This document shows, piece after piece, positions 26,246 to 35,121 of a DNA stretch of 64,000 nt. A program made the position numbers and the translations under genes. This stretch comes from Seohaeicola saemankumensis. GTDB taxonomy: Bacteria > Pseudomonadota > Alphaproteobacteria > Rhodobacterales > Rhodobacteraceae. Location: assembly GCF_021021435.1 (NCBI RefSeq), contig NZ_JAINWI010000020.1, forward strand, positions 16,598 to 80,597, given 5' to 3'. Within the stretch, counting starts at the first letter, position 1. Every line of letters begins with the position of its first letter. Under the pieces are notes generated by a model. It was not told the DNA's origin. It was given only the letters and a program-made list of their open reading frames with translations, and searched no databases.

Positions 26246-27207
26246 TTCAGCACCAGCGTTTCGCCGTCCCGCAGGCCCGACAGGACCTCGCGCAGGACAA
26301 TTCCCCCGTCCACGTGGCGCTGGCCCAGCATGACCGCGCGTTCACCTTGGTTGGGGCCTTCTACGGTGACAAAATCAAGTCCCGAACGGGTAGTCACGGC
26401 GGTCTCGGGCACCAAAAGCGCCGTACGCAAGCCGACGGCCAAACGCACCAGCACGCGGGCATCGACAAACGCCTCGTCCAGCCCCTCGACCGCGACATCG
26501 GCCATCACGCGGCCATTGGAAATCTGGGGATAGATCCGCGCCAGACGGCCCTTGGCCCCCTCGCCCGCGCCGTTAATTTCAATCTCGTCGCCTTCGGACA
26601 GGCTGTCTGCATGGCGTTCGGGAATCGCCAGCCGCAAAAAGAAGCCGCCACCGCCTAGTGTCGCCACCGCTTCGCCCGGCAAGACAACAGCGCCCGCAGC
26701 CGCAGGCACTGTCAGCACAAGGCCCGAGATCGGAGCCAGCACATCGCCCTCGTTCGCTTGCTGTTCAACAACAGAGCGTTCCGCGCGGGTGGCCTCGATC
26801 TGGCCGCGTAGCACGTCAACCTGTGTCCGCAGCGCATCCAGCCTTTGCACCGTAGTCACGCCGCGCTGCAAAAGGGCTTCACCACGTTGCAGTTCGCTTT
26901 GCGCGTTCTCAATCTGCGATTGCAGTGATTGCAACTGCGCGTCGACCGAGCGCAGGCGCAGGTCCAGCTTTTCGTCCACGACACGGGCCAGCACCTGCCC
27001 CGCCTCGACACGGTCGCCCTCGACCACCGTGACCGAAACCAGAGTGCCCCCCAGCCGCGCCCTTGCCGGCAGACGTGTCTGTGCCTCGATCTGGCCATAG
27101 ACCGCTTTCCAATCCGTGACCTGCTGTGCTGTCACTGTCAGGGATTCGGCGTGAGCCGCCGACGATAAGGCCAAAAGACCAATCAGAGCAAGAACTTGCG
27201 CTTTCAT
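26242..27207 (-). CDS. RND efflux periplasmic adaptor (membrane fusion protein)
   Basis: 321 residues. A signal peptide (MKAQVLALIGLLALSSAAHA) is followed by a split lipoyl/barrel-sandwich domain (RLGGTLVSVTVVEGDRVEAG, then ISGLVLTVPAAAGAVVLPG), a coiled-coil hairpin in between (VDAQLQSLQSQIENAQSELQ, DVLRGQIEATRAE) and a beta-barrel. It would bridge the RND pump to the outer-membrane channel. The start at 27207 is fixed by the signal peptide. A 20-bp AT-rich inverted repeat lies 45 bp upstream and may be its operator. Confidence 0.9.
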   Translation of the reverse strand: MKAQVLALIGLLALSSAAHAESLTVTAQQVTDWKAVYGQIEAQTRLPARARLGGTLVSVTVVEGDRVEAGQVLARVVDEKLDLRLRSVDAQLQSLQSQIENAQSELQRGEALLQRGVTTVQRLDALRTQVDVLRGQIEATRAERSVVEQQANEGDVLAPISGLVLTVPAAAGAVVLPGEAVATLGGGGFFLRLAIPERHADSLSEGDEIEINGAGEGAKGRLARIYPQISNGRVMADVAVEGLDEAFVDARVLVRLAVGLRTALLVPETAVTTRSGLDFVTVEGPNQGERAVMLGQRHVDGGIVLREVLSGLRDGETLVLK

Positions 27208-27252
27208 TTGCGCCTCCATGAAGACAGGATGACCCGCATCTGGATCATTTTC

Positions 27253-27272
27253 ATATTCAATATAATGAATAT
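27253..27272 (-). promoter_or_regulatory. Candidate operator upstream of the RND efflux operon (ATTC-N8-GAAT type)
   Basis: ATATTC-N8-GAATAT, a perfect inverted repeat, about 45 bp upstream of the adaptor start. The spacing equals the ATTC-N8-GAAT site known for the ArsR-family sulfide/persulfide repressors BigR and SqrR. No such repressor is encoded nearby, so assignment is tentative. Confidence 0.5.
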
Positions 27273-27436
27273 TACAATCCGGCACAATGCCGTGGGCTGG
27301 AAAATCGTAACCGGTATTCGATTACCTGTATGCAGTCCCGTGTAGCCCAGGCCAAAGCGCAGTGCCCTGATACAGATCAAGACAGCCGCTCGGACTATTT
27401 ACGGCAGTTATCCGCGTGATAGGGGTGCCGCGCCGG

Positions 27437-29287
27437 TCATGCTGACTGACCCATGCGGGACAGAATTGACTTCAACACAGCTTCGATATCATCGCGCAGG
27501 ATGGGCTTGGGCAGATGCATATCAAAGCCCGAAGACAGATAGGCATCGACATCGTCACGCAAGACATTGGCGGTGGTGGCAATCGCCATCGGGATCGGGA
27601 TCGGGATCGGGATCGGGCCATGACCGCGTCTGTCGCCTTCGCGCAAGGTGGAAAGCGTTTCGATACCGTCCATGCCTGGCATCGAAATATCAATCAGATA
27701 GGCATCAAAACGCTGCAATCCGGCCAGACGCACGGCTTCATGCCCGTCCTCGGCCATGACAGGGCGCACGCCGTAGCTTTCCAGCATGGCCTGCAGAACC
27801 ATCCGGTTGATCGGGTCGTCATCGGCGCACAGGATGGCAAGCGACCCGCAGCGCCCCAGCCAGGCGGCCTGTTCGGGCGCCAAAACCTGCCTATCTTCCG
27901 CGAAAAGGGAAACCGGCGCGTCGGGCAGTGGCAGGTTGACCGAAACTGTCGTGCCACGCCCTGGCTGGCTATCAACACGGATCTGCCCCCCCATTGTATC
28001 GACCAGCATCTTGACGATGCTCATGCCCAGTCCGGTGCCACCAAAACGCCGCGCGGTATCGGCGCTGGCCTGCTGGAACGGAATAAAGAACGAGGCAAGC
28101 TGTTCCTGCGTCATACCTATTCCGGTATCGGCCACCTGTATGCTCATCGAGCCATCAGGCTGACGCACCAACCTGACCCCGATTTCGCCTTCTCGGGTGA
28201 ATTTCAGCGCATTGCTCAGGATATTGTGCAGGATCTGGTTCAGCCGCATCGGATCGCCCATCACAAGCGGCATCGGATCAGGCGCGACATACAGGGTCAG
28301 CGCCACATTCTTGCTGGCTGCTAGCCTGCGGTAATGGGCAGCGGCACTTTCAAGCAGGGATTTCAGGTCCAAGGGCAGGTTTTCCAACCGCACCTGCCCC
28401 GCCTCGACCTTCGAGAAATCAAGCACTTCGTTCACAATAGACATCAAGAGGTTGCCAGAATTCTCCAGTTCTTGCAGCAAGGCAGTAGCCTCGGGCTTGT
28501 CCACATGGGGTTTCAACAGCTCGGTCACGCCCAGAATACCGTTCAACGGCGTGCGAATTTCATGATTCATCTGAGCAAAGAACTGCGCCCGCTGGCGGCC
28601 CATACTTTCGGCCTTCAGCCGCGCATCCTTGAGCTGGATATTCAGGATCGCCTCGCGCTGCACGATCAGCGCAAAACCCCAATAGGCTGACGAGACGCCA
28701 AGCACAAAGGCGATTGCCGCCGTCGTTGTCAGCAGTGGCACATTGCCCGTCACCTCGAACACCAGCGCCAGGCGCCCCAGATAGGTCAGGCTGATAAACG
28801 CAAAAGGCAGGCTAAGCAGGAACGCCCCCCAACGGTCTGTCTGGCGAGTCAGCCGCACAAGATCGACAGCCGCCACAAGCCCGAAAACGCCGTTCACCAC
28901 AGAAGACGTGACCATCAGCAGGATTACATCCTGATAGACCACAGCAAGCACGCCCTGCGCCAGGCTTGTCAGCGCCGGAACCACAATCACCCACAGCCAG
29001 TGCAGCCGCGCAAAGGATGCATGCCGAAAGGCGGCATAGGCAAAGACGATGCCGAAATGCGCACCTGCAATGATCAGCACCGCATTCAGGGCAAAAGGCA
29101 GAAGATCAAGGGTCATCACCCCCAGCACTGCAACCATCAGCGCGACGGTACTGGCCGCATACCAGTGAACCGCCCCCCGAAAGCGCCCGCTGGCCGTCCG
29201 CAACAGATAGCCCACCAGCACCAGCGAGATCATTGTCAGCACGGCGGACATGCTGACGAGAAGGCTGATATCTATTTGTGTAGCCAT
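27437..29287 (-). CDS. Hybrid sensor histidine kinase with C-terminal receiver
   Basis: 616 residues. About seven membrane helices fill residues 8-205, a membrane-embedded sensor without a large periplasmic loop. Then a short linker, HisKA with the phospho-acceptor in NHEIRTPLNGILG, HATPase (N box LHNILSNALKFT, G boxes DTGIGM and GGTGLGMSIVK), and a receiver with acidic pair ADDDPINRMV and phospho-acceptor Asp in YLIDISMPGMDG, ending AYLSSGFDMHLPKPI. Five copies of a six-base repeat encode a Pro-Ile run just before receiver strand beta4. No separate response regulator gene is adjacent; the stimulus is unknown. Confidence 0.9.
   Translation of the reverse strand: MATQIDISLLVSMSAVLTMISLVLVGYLLRTASGRFRGAVHWYAASTVALMVAVLGVMTLDLLPFALNAVLIIAGAHFGIVFAYAAFRHASFARLHWLWVIVVPALTSLAQGVLAVVYQDVILLMVTSSVVNGVFGLVAAVDLVRLTRQTDRWGAFLLSLPFAFISLTYLGRLALVFEVTGNVPLLTTTAAIAFVLGVSSAYWGFALIVQREAILNIQLKDARLKAESMGRQRAQFFAQMNHEIRTPLNGILGVTELLKPHVDKPEATALLQELENSGNLLMSIVNEVLDFSKVEAGQVRLENLPLDLKSLLESAAAHYRRLAASKNVALTLYVAPDPMPLVMGDPMRLNQILHNILSNALKFTREGEIGVRLVRQPDGSMSIQVADTGIGMTQEQLASFFIPFQQASADTARRFGGTGLGMSIVKMLVDTMGGQIRVDSQPGRGTTVSVNLPLPDAPVSLFAEDRQVLAPEQAAWLGRCGSLAILCADDDPINRMVLQAMLESYGVRPVMAEDGHEAVRLAGLQRFDAYLIDISMPGMDGIETLSTLREGDRRGHGPIPIPIPIPMAIATTANVLRDDVDAYLSSGFDMHLPKPILRDDIEAVLKSILSRMGQSA
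27588..27617. repeat. Five tandem ATCGGG hexamers inside the receiver domain
   Basis: Five perfect copies of ATCGGG in tandem (30 bp). In the kinase gene they encode alternating Pro and Ile. The six-base unit keeps frame on gain or loss, so length may vary between strains without breaking the protein. Confidence 0.9.
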
Positions 29288-29563
29288 AAACCCTTAGAAA
29301 CCCTTTCGCACAGTCGCGGACGACAATGATCAGAACTGACTGCACGATGTGGCAGACAACTGTGTACATATTGGTCCGCAATTGAAGCAGAAAAAAGATA
29401 TCCAGCAATTGACGGTTATACGACCGCTCGTTTCAGCTTGCCATTGATCGGCGGCGGTTCGCCCACAGCCGTCACCCGCCAGTCACGCCCGACAGCGCGT
29501 GACAAAGGCTGGAAAATGGAAGCGTGATCCAAAAAGGTTTACGACTAAAGCCCAGATGCAGAA

Positions 29564-29650
29564 TGGTGCCCGCGGCCGGATTCGAACCGGCACGGCCTTG
29601 CGGCCTGAAGATTTTAAGTCTCCTGTGTCTACCGTTCCACCACGCGGGCA
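29564..29650 (-). tRNA. tRNA-Leu (anticodon TAA)
   Basis: Cloverleaf with acceptor stem TGCCCGC/GCGGGCA, a long variable arm (CAGGCCGCAAGGCCG region), T-loop GGTTCGAATCC and the anticodon loop CTTAAAA, giving anticodon TAA. The 3' CCA is encoded (29564-29566). Transcribed on the minus strand; the flanking 29288-29563 shows no gene. Confidence 0.95.
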
Positions 29651-29838
29651 CGCGGGTCGGGGTCGCGCGACAATAGCCACGCAACCGGCAGTGTAAAGTG
29701 ATCTTGCAGGCCATGTATCACGTTGCAAAGCCGCCCTTGCGCCGGCGACCTCTTTTGGCAATGCAGGAACGGTTTGCTTTCGGCGCGGCGCTGCCCCACG
29801 TGCTTGACGCGCGCAACAAAACCCTAAATCGTGCCGGC

Positions 29839-30639
29839 ATGTTCCCGATCCGCGATCATAACCCGTCCGAGAAGACACCTTATGTCACCTATGTGCTGAT
29901 CGCGGTGAATGTGCTGGTCTTTGTCAGCTACTGGCCGCTGTTCGCCGATCCGCGCGCGTTGAACGCGTTTTTCGGCAGCTATGCAATGATCCCGGCAAGC
30001 GTGACGGGTGGTGCGGACTGGAGCACACTGCTTACCTCGATGTTCCTGCATGGCGGGTTGATGCATCTGGGCGGAAATATGCTGTTTCTCTATATCTTCG
30101 GCGATAACCTTGAGGAAGAACTGGGCCACCTGCGCTTTTTGGGCTTCTACCTGCTGACAGGGTTGCTGGCGGGGACGGCGCATGTGATCTCGGCCCCCTA
30201 TTCCTCGGTGCCGACAGTTGGCGCATCGGGGGCAATTGCGGGGGTGATGGGGGGATATCTGCTGATGTTCCCCAAGGCTCGGATTGATGTGCTGTTCATT
30301 TTCATCATCTTTTTCAAGGTCTTCCCCGTGCCTGCATGGGTAATGCTGGGCCTGTGGTTCGGTTTGCAACTGTTCAACGGCGTGGGCGTTGATCCGCAAT
30401 CGGGCGGTGTCGCCTATTGGGCGCATGCGGGCGGTTTCATCGCGGGGCTGCTGCTGATGCTGCCGCTCTGGCTGAAACTAGGCGGTCCCGCCTACTGGCA
30501 GCGCAACAAAGGGCATCCGCCACATCCAGAAGCAGAATACACCATGGTGCGTAGCGTGATCCCGAAAGCGGGGCAGCGCAGGAACGGCGATCCGAAACCG
30601 CGCATCACCGATATCCCGCGCAGCGGACGCAGGCGGTAG
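29839..30639 (+). CDS. Rhomboid family intramembrane serine protease
   Basis: 266 residues with about six to seven membrane helices. The catalytic Ser is S130 in VGASGAIAG and the catalytic His is H196 in YWAHAGGFIAG. The conserved HGGLMHLGGNMLFLYIFGDN before them supplies the oxyanion-hole region. It cleaves membrane proteins within or near the bilayer; bacterial substrates are mostly unknown. The start at 29839 gives MFPIRDHNPSEKTPYVTY, the usual N-terminus. The C-terminal tail (about 240-266) is basic and soluble. The GFA gene starts two bases after the stop, so the two are co-transcribed. Confidence 0.92.
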   Translation: MFPIRDHNPSEKTPYVTYVLIAVNVLVFVSYWPLFADPRALNAFFGSYAMIPASVTGGADWSTLLTSMFLHGGLMHLGGNMLFLYIFGDNLEEELGHLRFLGFYLLTGLLAGTAHVISAPYSSVPTVGASGAIAGVMGGYLLMFPKARIDVLFIFIIFFKVFPVPAWVMLGLWFGLQLFNGVGVDPQSGGVAYWAHAGGFIAGLLLMLPLWLKLGGPAYWQRNKGHPPHPEAEYTMVRSVIPKAGQRRNGDPKPRITDIPRSGRRR

Positions 30640-30641
30640 AT

Positions 30642-31025
30642 ATGGACAACGGAATACCCCACCGGCTGACCTGCCATTGCGGCGCGGTTGAGCTGTCGGT
30701 GCGCCTGACAGACGGGTTCGCAACGGCGCGGCGCTGCGATTGTTCTTTCTGCCGCAGACGCGGAGCCATCGCTGTTTCCGCGCCGCTCGACGGGATCACG
30801 ATTCTGCGCGGAGCGGATAATCTGGCGCTATATCAATGGGGCACAGGGACCGCGAAACACTGGTTCTGCAAGACCTGCGGGATTTACACGCATCACCAGC
30901 GCCGGTCTAACCCGCATCAATACGGCGTCAATGTCGCCTGTATCGAAGGAATCAATCCACGCGATCTTGGGGCGGTGCCTTGGGTGGACGGGATCAACCA
31001 TCCCGCGGATCAGAAGACCGGCTGA
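30642..31025 (+). CDS. GFA (glutathione-dependent formaldehyde-activating-like) family protein
   Basis: 127 residues with the zinc-binding Cys pattern of the GFA/CENP-V family: CHCGAVEL at the N-terminus, CDCSFCRRRG in the middle and CKTCGIYTHHQR later. The name is historical; most members have unknown function and catalysis is not established. It is downstream of the rhomboid gene with a two-base gap and convergent with the thioesterase gene. Cytosolic. Confidence 0.88.
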   Translation: MDNGIPHRLTCHCGAVELSVRLTDGFATARRCDCSFCRRRGAIAVSAPLDGITILRGADNLALYQWGTGTAKHWFCKTCGIYTHHQRRSNPHQYGVNVACIEGINPRDLGAVPWVDGINHPADQKTG

Positions 31026-31035
31026 GCAGGCGCCC

Positions 31036-31524
31036 TCAAGCCATTTTCATGATGATGCAGGTCGTCGTGCCGGTCGCGTAAAGCTTGCCATCGTCTATGC
31101 CCCTGATCTCGCCCTCGGCCACGCCGGTCGAGCGGCCTGAATGCTGCACCCGTCCCGTGGCGCGCACCTGCATCCCGATCGGAATCGAACGCAGGATGCT
31201 GATCTTGTATTCCAGCGTCGTGTAGACCGAGCCTTTCGGCACGCGGGTCATCACCGCGCAGGCCATGCAACTGTCCAGAACGGTGCCATACCAGCCGCCA
31301 TGCACAGTGCCCATCGGGTTGGTATGCGCGAACAGCGGTGCGCCGACAAAGACCACTTCGCCATCTGCGACGGATTCGGGCCAGTAATTCAGAGTGATGC
31401 CGATAGGCGGTCCTGCCAGTTTCCCCGCCAGCATGTCCTGCATGAATTCCAGACCCGACCGTGACAGCATCTCGTCGGACGAGGCCAGTTCTTCGGGTTT
31501 GGTGGCAATGAAGCGCTTATTCAT
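31036..31524 (-). CDS. PaaI-type hotdog thioesterase
   Basis: 162 residues. The hotdog core shows FAHTNPMGTVHGGWYGTVLD (the central HGG motif and helix), SVYTTLEYKISILRSIPIGM and ATGRVQHSGRSTGVAEGEI, as in PaaI-like acyl-CoA thioesterases. The likely reaction is hydrolysis of an acyl- or aryl-CoA; the specific substrate is unknown. The start at 31524 gives MNKRFIATKPEEL; longer frames upstream run through the intergenic region to metF and are rejected. Transcribed after metF on the same strand, 59 bp apart. Confidence 0.85.
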   Translation of the reverse strand: MNKRFIATKPEELASSDEMLSRSGLEFMQDMLAGKLAGPPIGITLNYWPESVADGEVVFVGAPLFAHTNPMGTVHGGWYGTVLDSCMACAVMTRVPKGSVYTTLEYKISILRSIPIGMQVRATGRVQHSGRSTGVAEGEIRGIDDGKLYATGTTTCIIMKMA

Positions 31525-31583
31525 ATCTGTCCCCCTGTTACCGCGCCAGAGTGGCGCGGGCAGGCGGCACAGGCAAGTCCGTA

Positions 31584-32450
31584 TTACGCAACGTTCTCCA
31601 GTTGCACGCGAGGAGTCACGCCCAGCGCATGGCAGACATCGCGCGTCAGTTCCGGACGGTTGAGCGTGTAGAAATGCAGGTTCTCGACGCCACCCTCGAT
31701 CAGGTCGCTGCAAAGTTCGGTACAAAGGGCTGTCGCCAGCAGGTCTTGACGCCCATCACGGATCGCCTTGTCGAAAGCTTCGTCCAGCCAAGCGGGCACC
31801 GTTGTGCCGCAGCGCAGGGCAAATTTGCGCGCACCGACCCAGTTTTCAATCGGCAGGATGCCGGGAATGATCGGCGCAGTGATCCCCGCCTTGGCACAGG
31901 CATCGCGGAAGCGGAAGAATGTGTCGGCCTCGAAGAAAAATTGTGTCAGTGCCTCGGTCGCGCCAGCATCCAGCTTGCGCTTGAGGAAATCGACATCGGC
32001 CGCCGTATCGCGCGCATCGGGATGCTTTTCAGGATAGGCGCCCACTCGAATGGTGAATTTTCCTGTCGCGGCCAGCGCTTCGATCAGTTCCACACTGGAT
32101 GCGTATCCATCGGGATGCGGGCGGAACCCGTCGCTGCCTTTGGGGGCATCGCCACGCAGCGCCACAATATCTTTTACACCGGCAGCGGCAAAGCTGTCGG
32201 CGATTTCAAGCGTTTCGGCTTTGCTGGCATTCACACAAGTCAGGTGGGCTGCCACGTTCAGACCGCTCGACTTGTGCAGGGTGGCCACCGCATCGCGGGT
32301 CAGGTCGCGGGTTGTACCGCCCGCGCCATAAGTTACCGAGACAAAGCGCGGAGCCAGAGGCACCAGAACCTGCACCGTATCCCACAGGCGAAACGACGCC
32401 TCGAGGTTCTGCGGCGGGAAGAATTCAAACGAGACGGCGGGCGTTTTCAT
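31584..32450 (-). CDS. metF: Methylenetetrahydrofolate reductase
   Basis: 288 residues, FAD-dependent TIM-barrel enzyme reducing 5,10-methylene-THF to 5-methyl-THF for methionine synthesis. The N-terminal VSFEFFPPQN carries the conserved Glu, VTYGAGGTTRD follows, and DIVALRGDAPKG and IRVGAYPEKHPDA are the flavin/folate region, then TQFFFEADTFFRF. Start at 32450 (MKTPAVSFEFF); a longer frame to 32492 is unlikely. Divergent from a MetR-like LysR gene, whose binding-site-like sequence lies between them. Confidence 0.95.
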   Translation of the reverse strand: MKTPAVSFEFFPPQNLEASFRLWDTVQVLVPLAPRFVSVTYGAGGTTRDLTRDAVATLHKSSGLNVAAHLTCVNASKAETLEIADSFAAAGVKDIVALRGDAPKGSDGFRPHPDGYASSVELIEALAATGKFTIRVGAYPEKHPDARDTAADVDFLKRKLDAGATEALTQFFFEADTFFRFRDACAKAGITAPIIPGILPIENWVGARKFALRCGTTVPAWLDEAFDKAIRDGRQDLLATALCTELCSDLIEGGVENLHFYTLNRPELTRDVCHALGVTPRVQLENVA

Positions 32451-32498
32451 GTCACGATTCCTGTTCTGTGTTGTCCTCTTGTCGCAAACCAAACTATG

Positions 32499-32511
32499 TG
32501 AGACAACTTCA
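32499..32511 (+). promoter_or_regulatory. Possible MetR-type box between metF and the LysR gene
   Basis: TGAG-N5-TTCA, one mismatch from the MetR consensus TGAA-N5-TTCA, in the 95-bp divergent region. Confidence 0.45.
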
Positions 32512-32545
32512 TAATACTCAAGGTCATCATGAGGACGACCACATA

Positions 32546-33451
32546 ATGCATATCGAGTTTCGCCATCTCCGCACGATCAAGGCCATCCATGAGGCGGGCG
32601 GCCTGGGCCGTGCCGCAGATGTTCTGAACATCACCCAGTCCGCTTTGAGCCATCAAATCAAAGGGTTGGAGGATCAGGCAGGAGTCGAGCTGTTCCTGCG
32701 CCGGTCCAAACCGCTGAAACTTTCAGCAGCAGGCATGCGCCTGCTGCGCGCCGCCGAGCGCATCCTGCCGGAAGTGGCCGCACTGGAGGAAGAATTCAGC
32801 GGACTGCGCGAGGGCAAGGCAGGTCGACTGCACATCGCCATCGAATGCCACGCCTGTTTCGAATGGCTGTTTCCGGTGCTCGAAACCTTCCGCAAGACAT
32901 GGGGCGACGTGGATGTGGATATCCGCCCGGGTCTCGCCTTCGACGCCCTGCCCGCCCTGATGAAGGAAGAGGTCGATTTGGTCGTATCATCCGACCCCGA
33001 AGACTTGCCCGGCATCTCGTTCGAGCCACTGTTCGACTATGCGCCTGTTTTCGTAGCCTCCAGCCAGCACCCGCTGGCGCAGAAAGACTGGATCGCCGCC
33101 GAGGATTTTCGTGGTCAGACCCTGATCACCTATCCGGTGGAACGGTCGCGTCTGGATATCTTCAGCCAGCTTCTGACCCCCGCGAAGGTCGAGCCCGCAC
33201 AGATTCGACAGGCCGAATTGACCGCCGTGATCCTTCTGCTGGTCGCCTCGAACCGTGGCGTCGCCGTGTTGCCCGACTGGGTGGTGCGCGAGGTAAAATA
33301 TTCCTCGGATTATGTGACCCGCCCTTTGACCGAAAAAGGTCTGAGCCGCAGGCTTTACGCCGCTGTGCGGACCGAAGATCTGGACAAGCCCTATATGTCC
33401 GGCCTGATCGCGCTGGCAGGACAGGAAGCACGGCGCTTACAGGCGGCCTAG
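32546..33451 (+). CDS. metR: LysR family regulator, MetR-like
   Basis: 301 residues. N-terminal winged helix: MHIEFRHLRTIKAIHEAGGL, then AADVLNITQSALSHQIKGLE, followed by the periplasmic-binding-like effector domain (GRLHIAIECHACFEWLFPVL and later LLVASNRGVAVLPDWVV). The IECH-CFEWLFP segment is typical of MetR, which responds to homocysteine. Divergent transcription from metF supports control of methionine synthesis. The start at 32546 agrees with the usual MetR N-terminus. Confidence 0.88.
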   Translation: MHIEFRHLRTIKAIHEAGGLGRAADVLNITQSALSHQIKGLEDQAGVELFLRRSKPLKLSAAGMRLLRAAERILPEVAALEEEFSGLREGKAGRLHIAIECHACFEWLFPVLETFRKTWGDVDVDIRPGLAFDALPALMKEEVDLVVSSDPEDLPGISFEPLFDYAPVFVASSQHPLAQKDWIAAEDFRGQTLITYPVERSRLDIFSQLLTPAKVEPAQIRQAELTAVILLLVASNRGVAVLPDWVVREVKYSSDYVTRPLTEKGLSRRLYAAVRTEDLDKPYMSGLIALAGQEARRLQAA

Positions 33452-33467
33452 AGCCGCGCATGATAAA

Positions 33468-33498
33468 CAAAAAGGGGCCAGCGCGTCGCGCCAGCCCC
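33468..33498 (-). terminator. Intrinsic terminator after wrbA
   Basis: GGGGC ... GCCCC stem with an inner GCGC/GCGC pair (33474-33498), followed on the minus strand by TTTTT. It lies between the convergent metR and wrbA genes and may serve both. Confidence 0.7.
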
Positions 33499-33520
33499 GT
33501 CATGCTTGCCGCAGAACGGT

Positions 33521-34114
33521 TTATGCAGCCAGTTTTGCCGTCATCTCGACCAGGCGTTTGGCCTGATGCGCGACAGCAGCCCGGCCCTTGTCGTCCAGCG
33601 CGCCGGGTGCGGTCGAGAACCCGTAAGGGTTGCCGCCAGCGTCGGCAATCGATTGGTCGGTGAAGCCCGGTGCCACAATTACGCTGCCCCAGTGCATCGC
33701 TGTCGTGTAAAGACCCAGCAAGGTGCTTTCCTGCCCGGCATGCGCGTTTTGTGCGCTTGTCGCCGCCGTGAAGGTCTTGTTGGCCAGCTTTCCCGCGAAC
33801 CACAGACCGCCCAGCGTGTCGATGAAGGCCCGCATCTGGCTGGCCACCGTGCCAAAGCGTGTGGGCGAGATGAAGAAATAGCCGTTGGCCCATTCCATAT
33901 CATCCGCGGACGCCTCGGGGATCTCCTGCGCTTTGTCAAACTGCGCTTTCCATGCCTCTTGCGAGGCAACAACTTCGGCGGGCGCTGTTTCGGGGATACG
34001 GCGCAAACGCACTTCGGCACCTGCGGCGCGGGCGGCTTCGGCGGCGGCTTCGGCAACCTGATGGTTGGTGCCATAGGTGGAATAGAAGACAATCGCGATA
34101 CGTGCTTGTGTCAT
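33521..34114 (-). CDS. wrbA: NAD(P)H:quinone oxidoreductase, WrbA type
   Basis: 197 residues, flavodoxin fold. FMN-binding loops are [16 protein letters not shown] at the N-terminus, [20 protein letters not shown] near residue 80 and [18 protein letters not shown] around 115. WrbA is a tetrameric two-electron quinone reductase that lowers oxidative stress. The start at 34114 ([12 protein letters not shown]) was chosen because the flavodoxin strand starts within five residues. Divergent from the inositol-monophosphatase-like gene. Confidence 0.93.
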   Translation of the reverse strand: MTQARIAIVFYSTYGTNHQVAEAAAEAARAAGAEVRLRRIPETAPAEVVASQEAWKAQFDKAQEIPEASADDMEWANGYFFISPTRFGTVASQMRAFIDTLGGLWFAGKLANKTFTAATSAQNAHAGQESTLLGLYTTAMHWGSVIVAPGFTDQSIADAGGNPYGFSTAPGALDDKGRAAVAHQAKRLVEMTAKLAA

Positions 34115-34311
34115 GGGTCTCTCCTGAGGATATGGGGCGCTTGGCGCTGGTTTCGCTCTGGAGTGCATATAGGCTTTGCCTGTGGCGCTGTCCTGTGCAG
34201 GGCAACGCAGCACCTGTGCGGAATTTCGCAGATCGGTCTGATCGGCGTTCTGCCCTTGGCAAGCGGCAGCCTTGCGCGTATACGCGCGCCCTGACAAACA
34301 GGAGCCAGACC

Positions 34312-35106
34312 ATGCAAGGCAGCGCAAATCTCAACATCATGATCAAGGCTGCCCGCAAGGCCGGCAGATCGCTTGTCAAGGATTTCCGCGAGGTCGAGAA
34401 CCTGCAGGTGTCGATGAAAGGTGCCGGCGATTTCGTCAGCCGCGCAGATCTGGCAGCCGAGAAAATCCTCAAGGAAGAACTGCTTGGCGCGCGTCCGACC
34501 TATGGCTGGCTGGCCGAGGAAGAAGGCGGCATCGCAGGGCAGGACCCGACACGCCGCTGGATTGTCGATCCGCTGGACGGCACAACCAATTTCCTGCACG
34601 GGTTGCCGCATTGGGCCATTTCCATCGCGCTGGAACATAAAGGGCAGATCGTGTCCGCTGTCGTCTTCGACGCCGCCAAAGACGAGATGTTTTATGCCGA
34701 AAAAGGTCAGGGCGCGTGGATGAACGATTCCAAGCGTCTGCGTGTGTCGGGTCGCACCAAGATGATCGAGGCGATTTTTGCCACAGGTATCCCCTTTGCA
34801 GGCAAGCGCACCCTCCCCGCCACCCTTCAGGATCTGGCGCGCTTGATGCCAGAATGCGCAGGCGTGCGGCGCTGGGGTTCGGCGGCGCTGGATCTGGCCT
34901 ATGTGGCGGCCGGCCGCTATGACGGGTTCTGGGAGCGCGAGTTGCAGATCTGGGATCTGGCCGCAGGCATGCTGATCGCGACCGAGGCAGGCGCCATGGT
35001 CGGACCGATCCGTGACGGGCATGATCCGCTGCAACATGGTGATATCTTGGCCGCCAATGGTGCGCTTTTCGACCATTTTGCAGGCATCATCCGCGCGCGC
35101 AGCTAG
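34312..35106 (+). CDS. suhB: Inositol monophosphatase family protein (SuhB-like)
   Basis: 264 residues, Mg2+-dependent phosphatase. Metal-binding motifs are EEEGG (near residue 66), [15 protein letters not shown] (about 83-97) and the C-terminal [14 protein letters not shown]. Substrates may be myo-inositol phosphates or other sugar phosphates; SuhB is also a partner of RNA polymerase antitermination complexes in enterics. The start at 34312 follows GGAG nine bases upstream. The N-terminus [20 protein letters not shown] is standard. Confidence 0.92.
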   Translation: MQGSANLNIMIKAARKAGRSLVKDFREVENLQVSMKGAGDFVSRADLAAEKILKEELLGARPTYGWLAEEEGGIAGQDPTRRWIVDPLDGTTNFLHGLPHWAISIALEHKGQIVSAVVFDAAKDEMFYAEKGQGAWMNDSKRLRVSGRTKMIEAIFATGIPFAGKRTLPATLQDLARLMPECAGVRRWGSAALDLAYVAAGRYDGFWERELQIWDLAAGMLIATEAGAMVGPIRDGHDPLQHGDILAANGALFDHFAGIIRARS

Positions 35107-35121
35107 GCCGCTATTCCCGCC

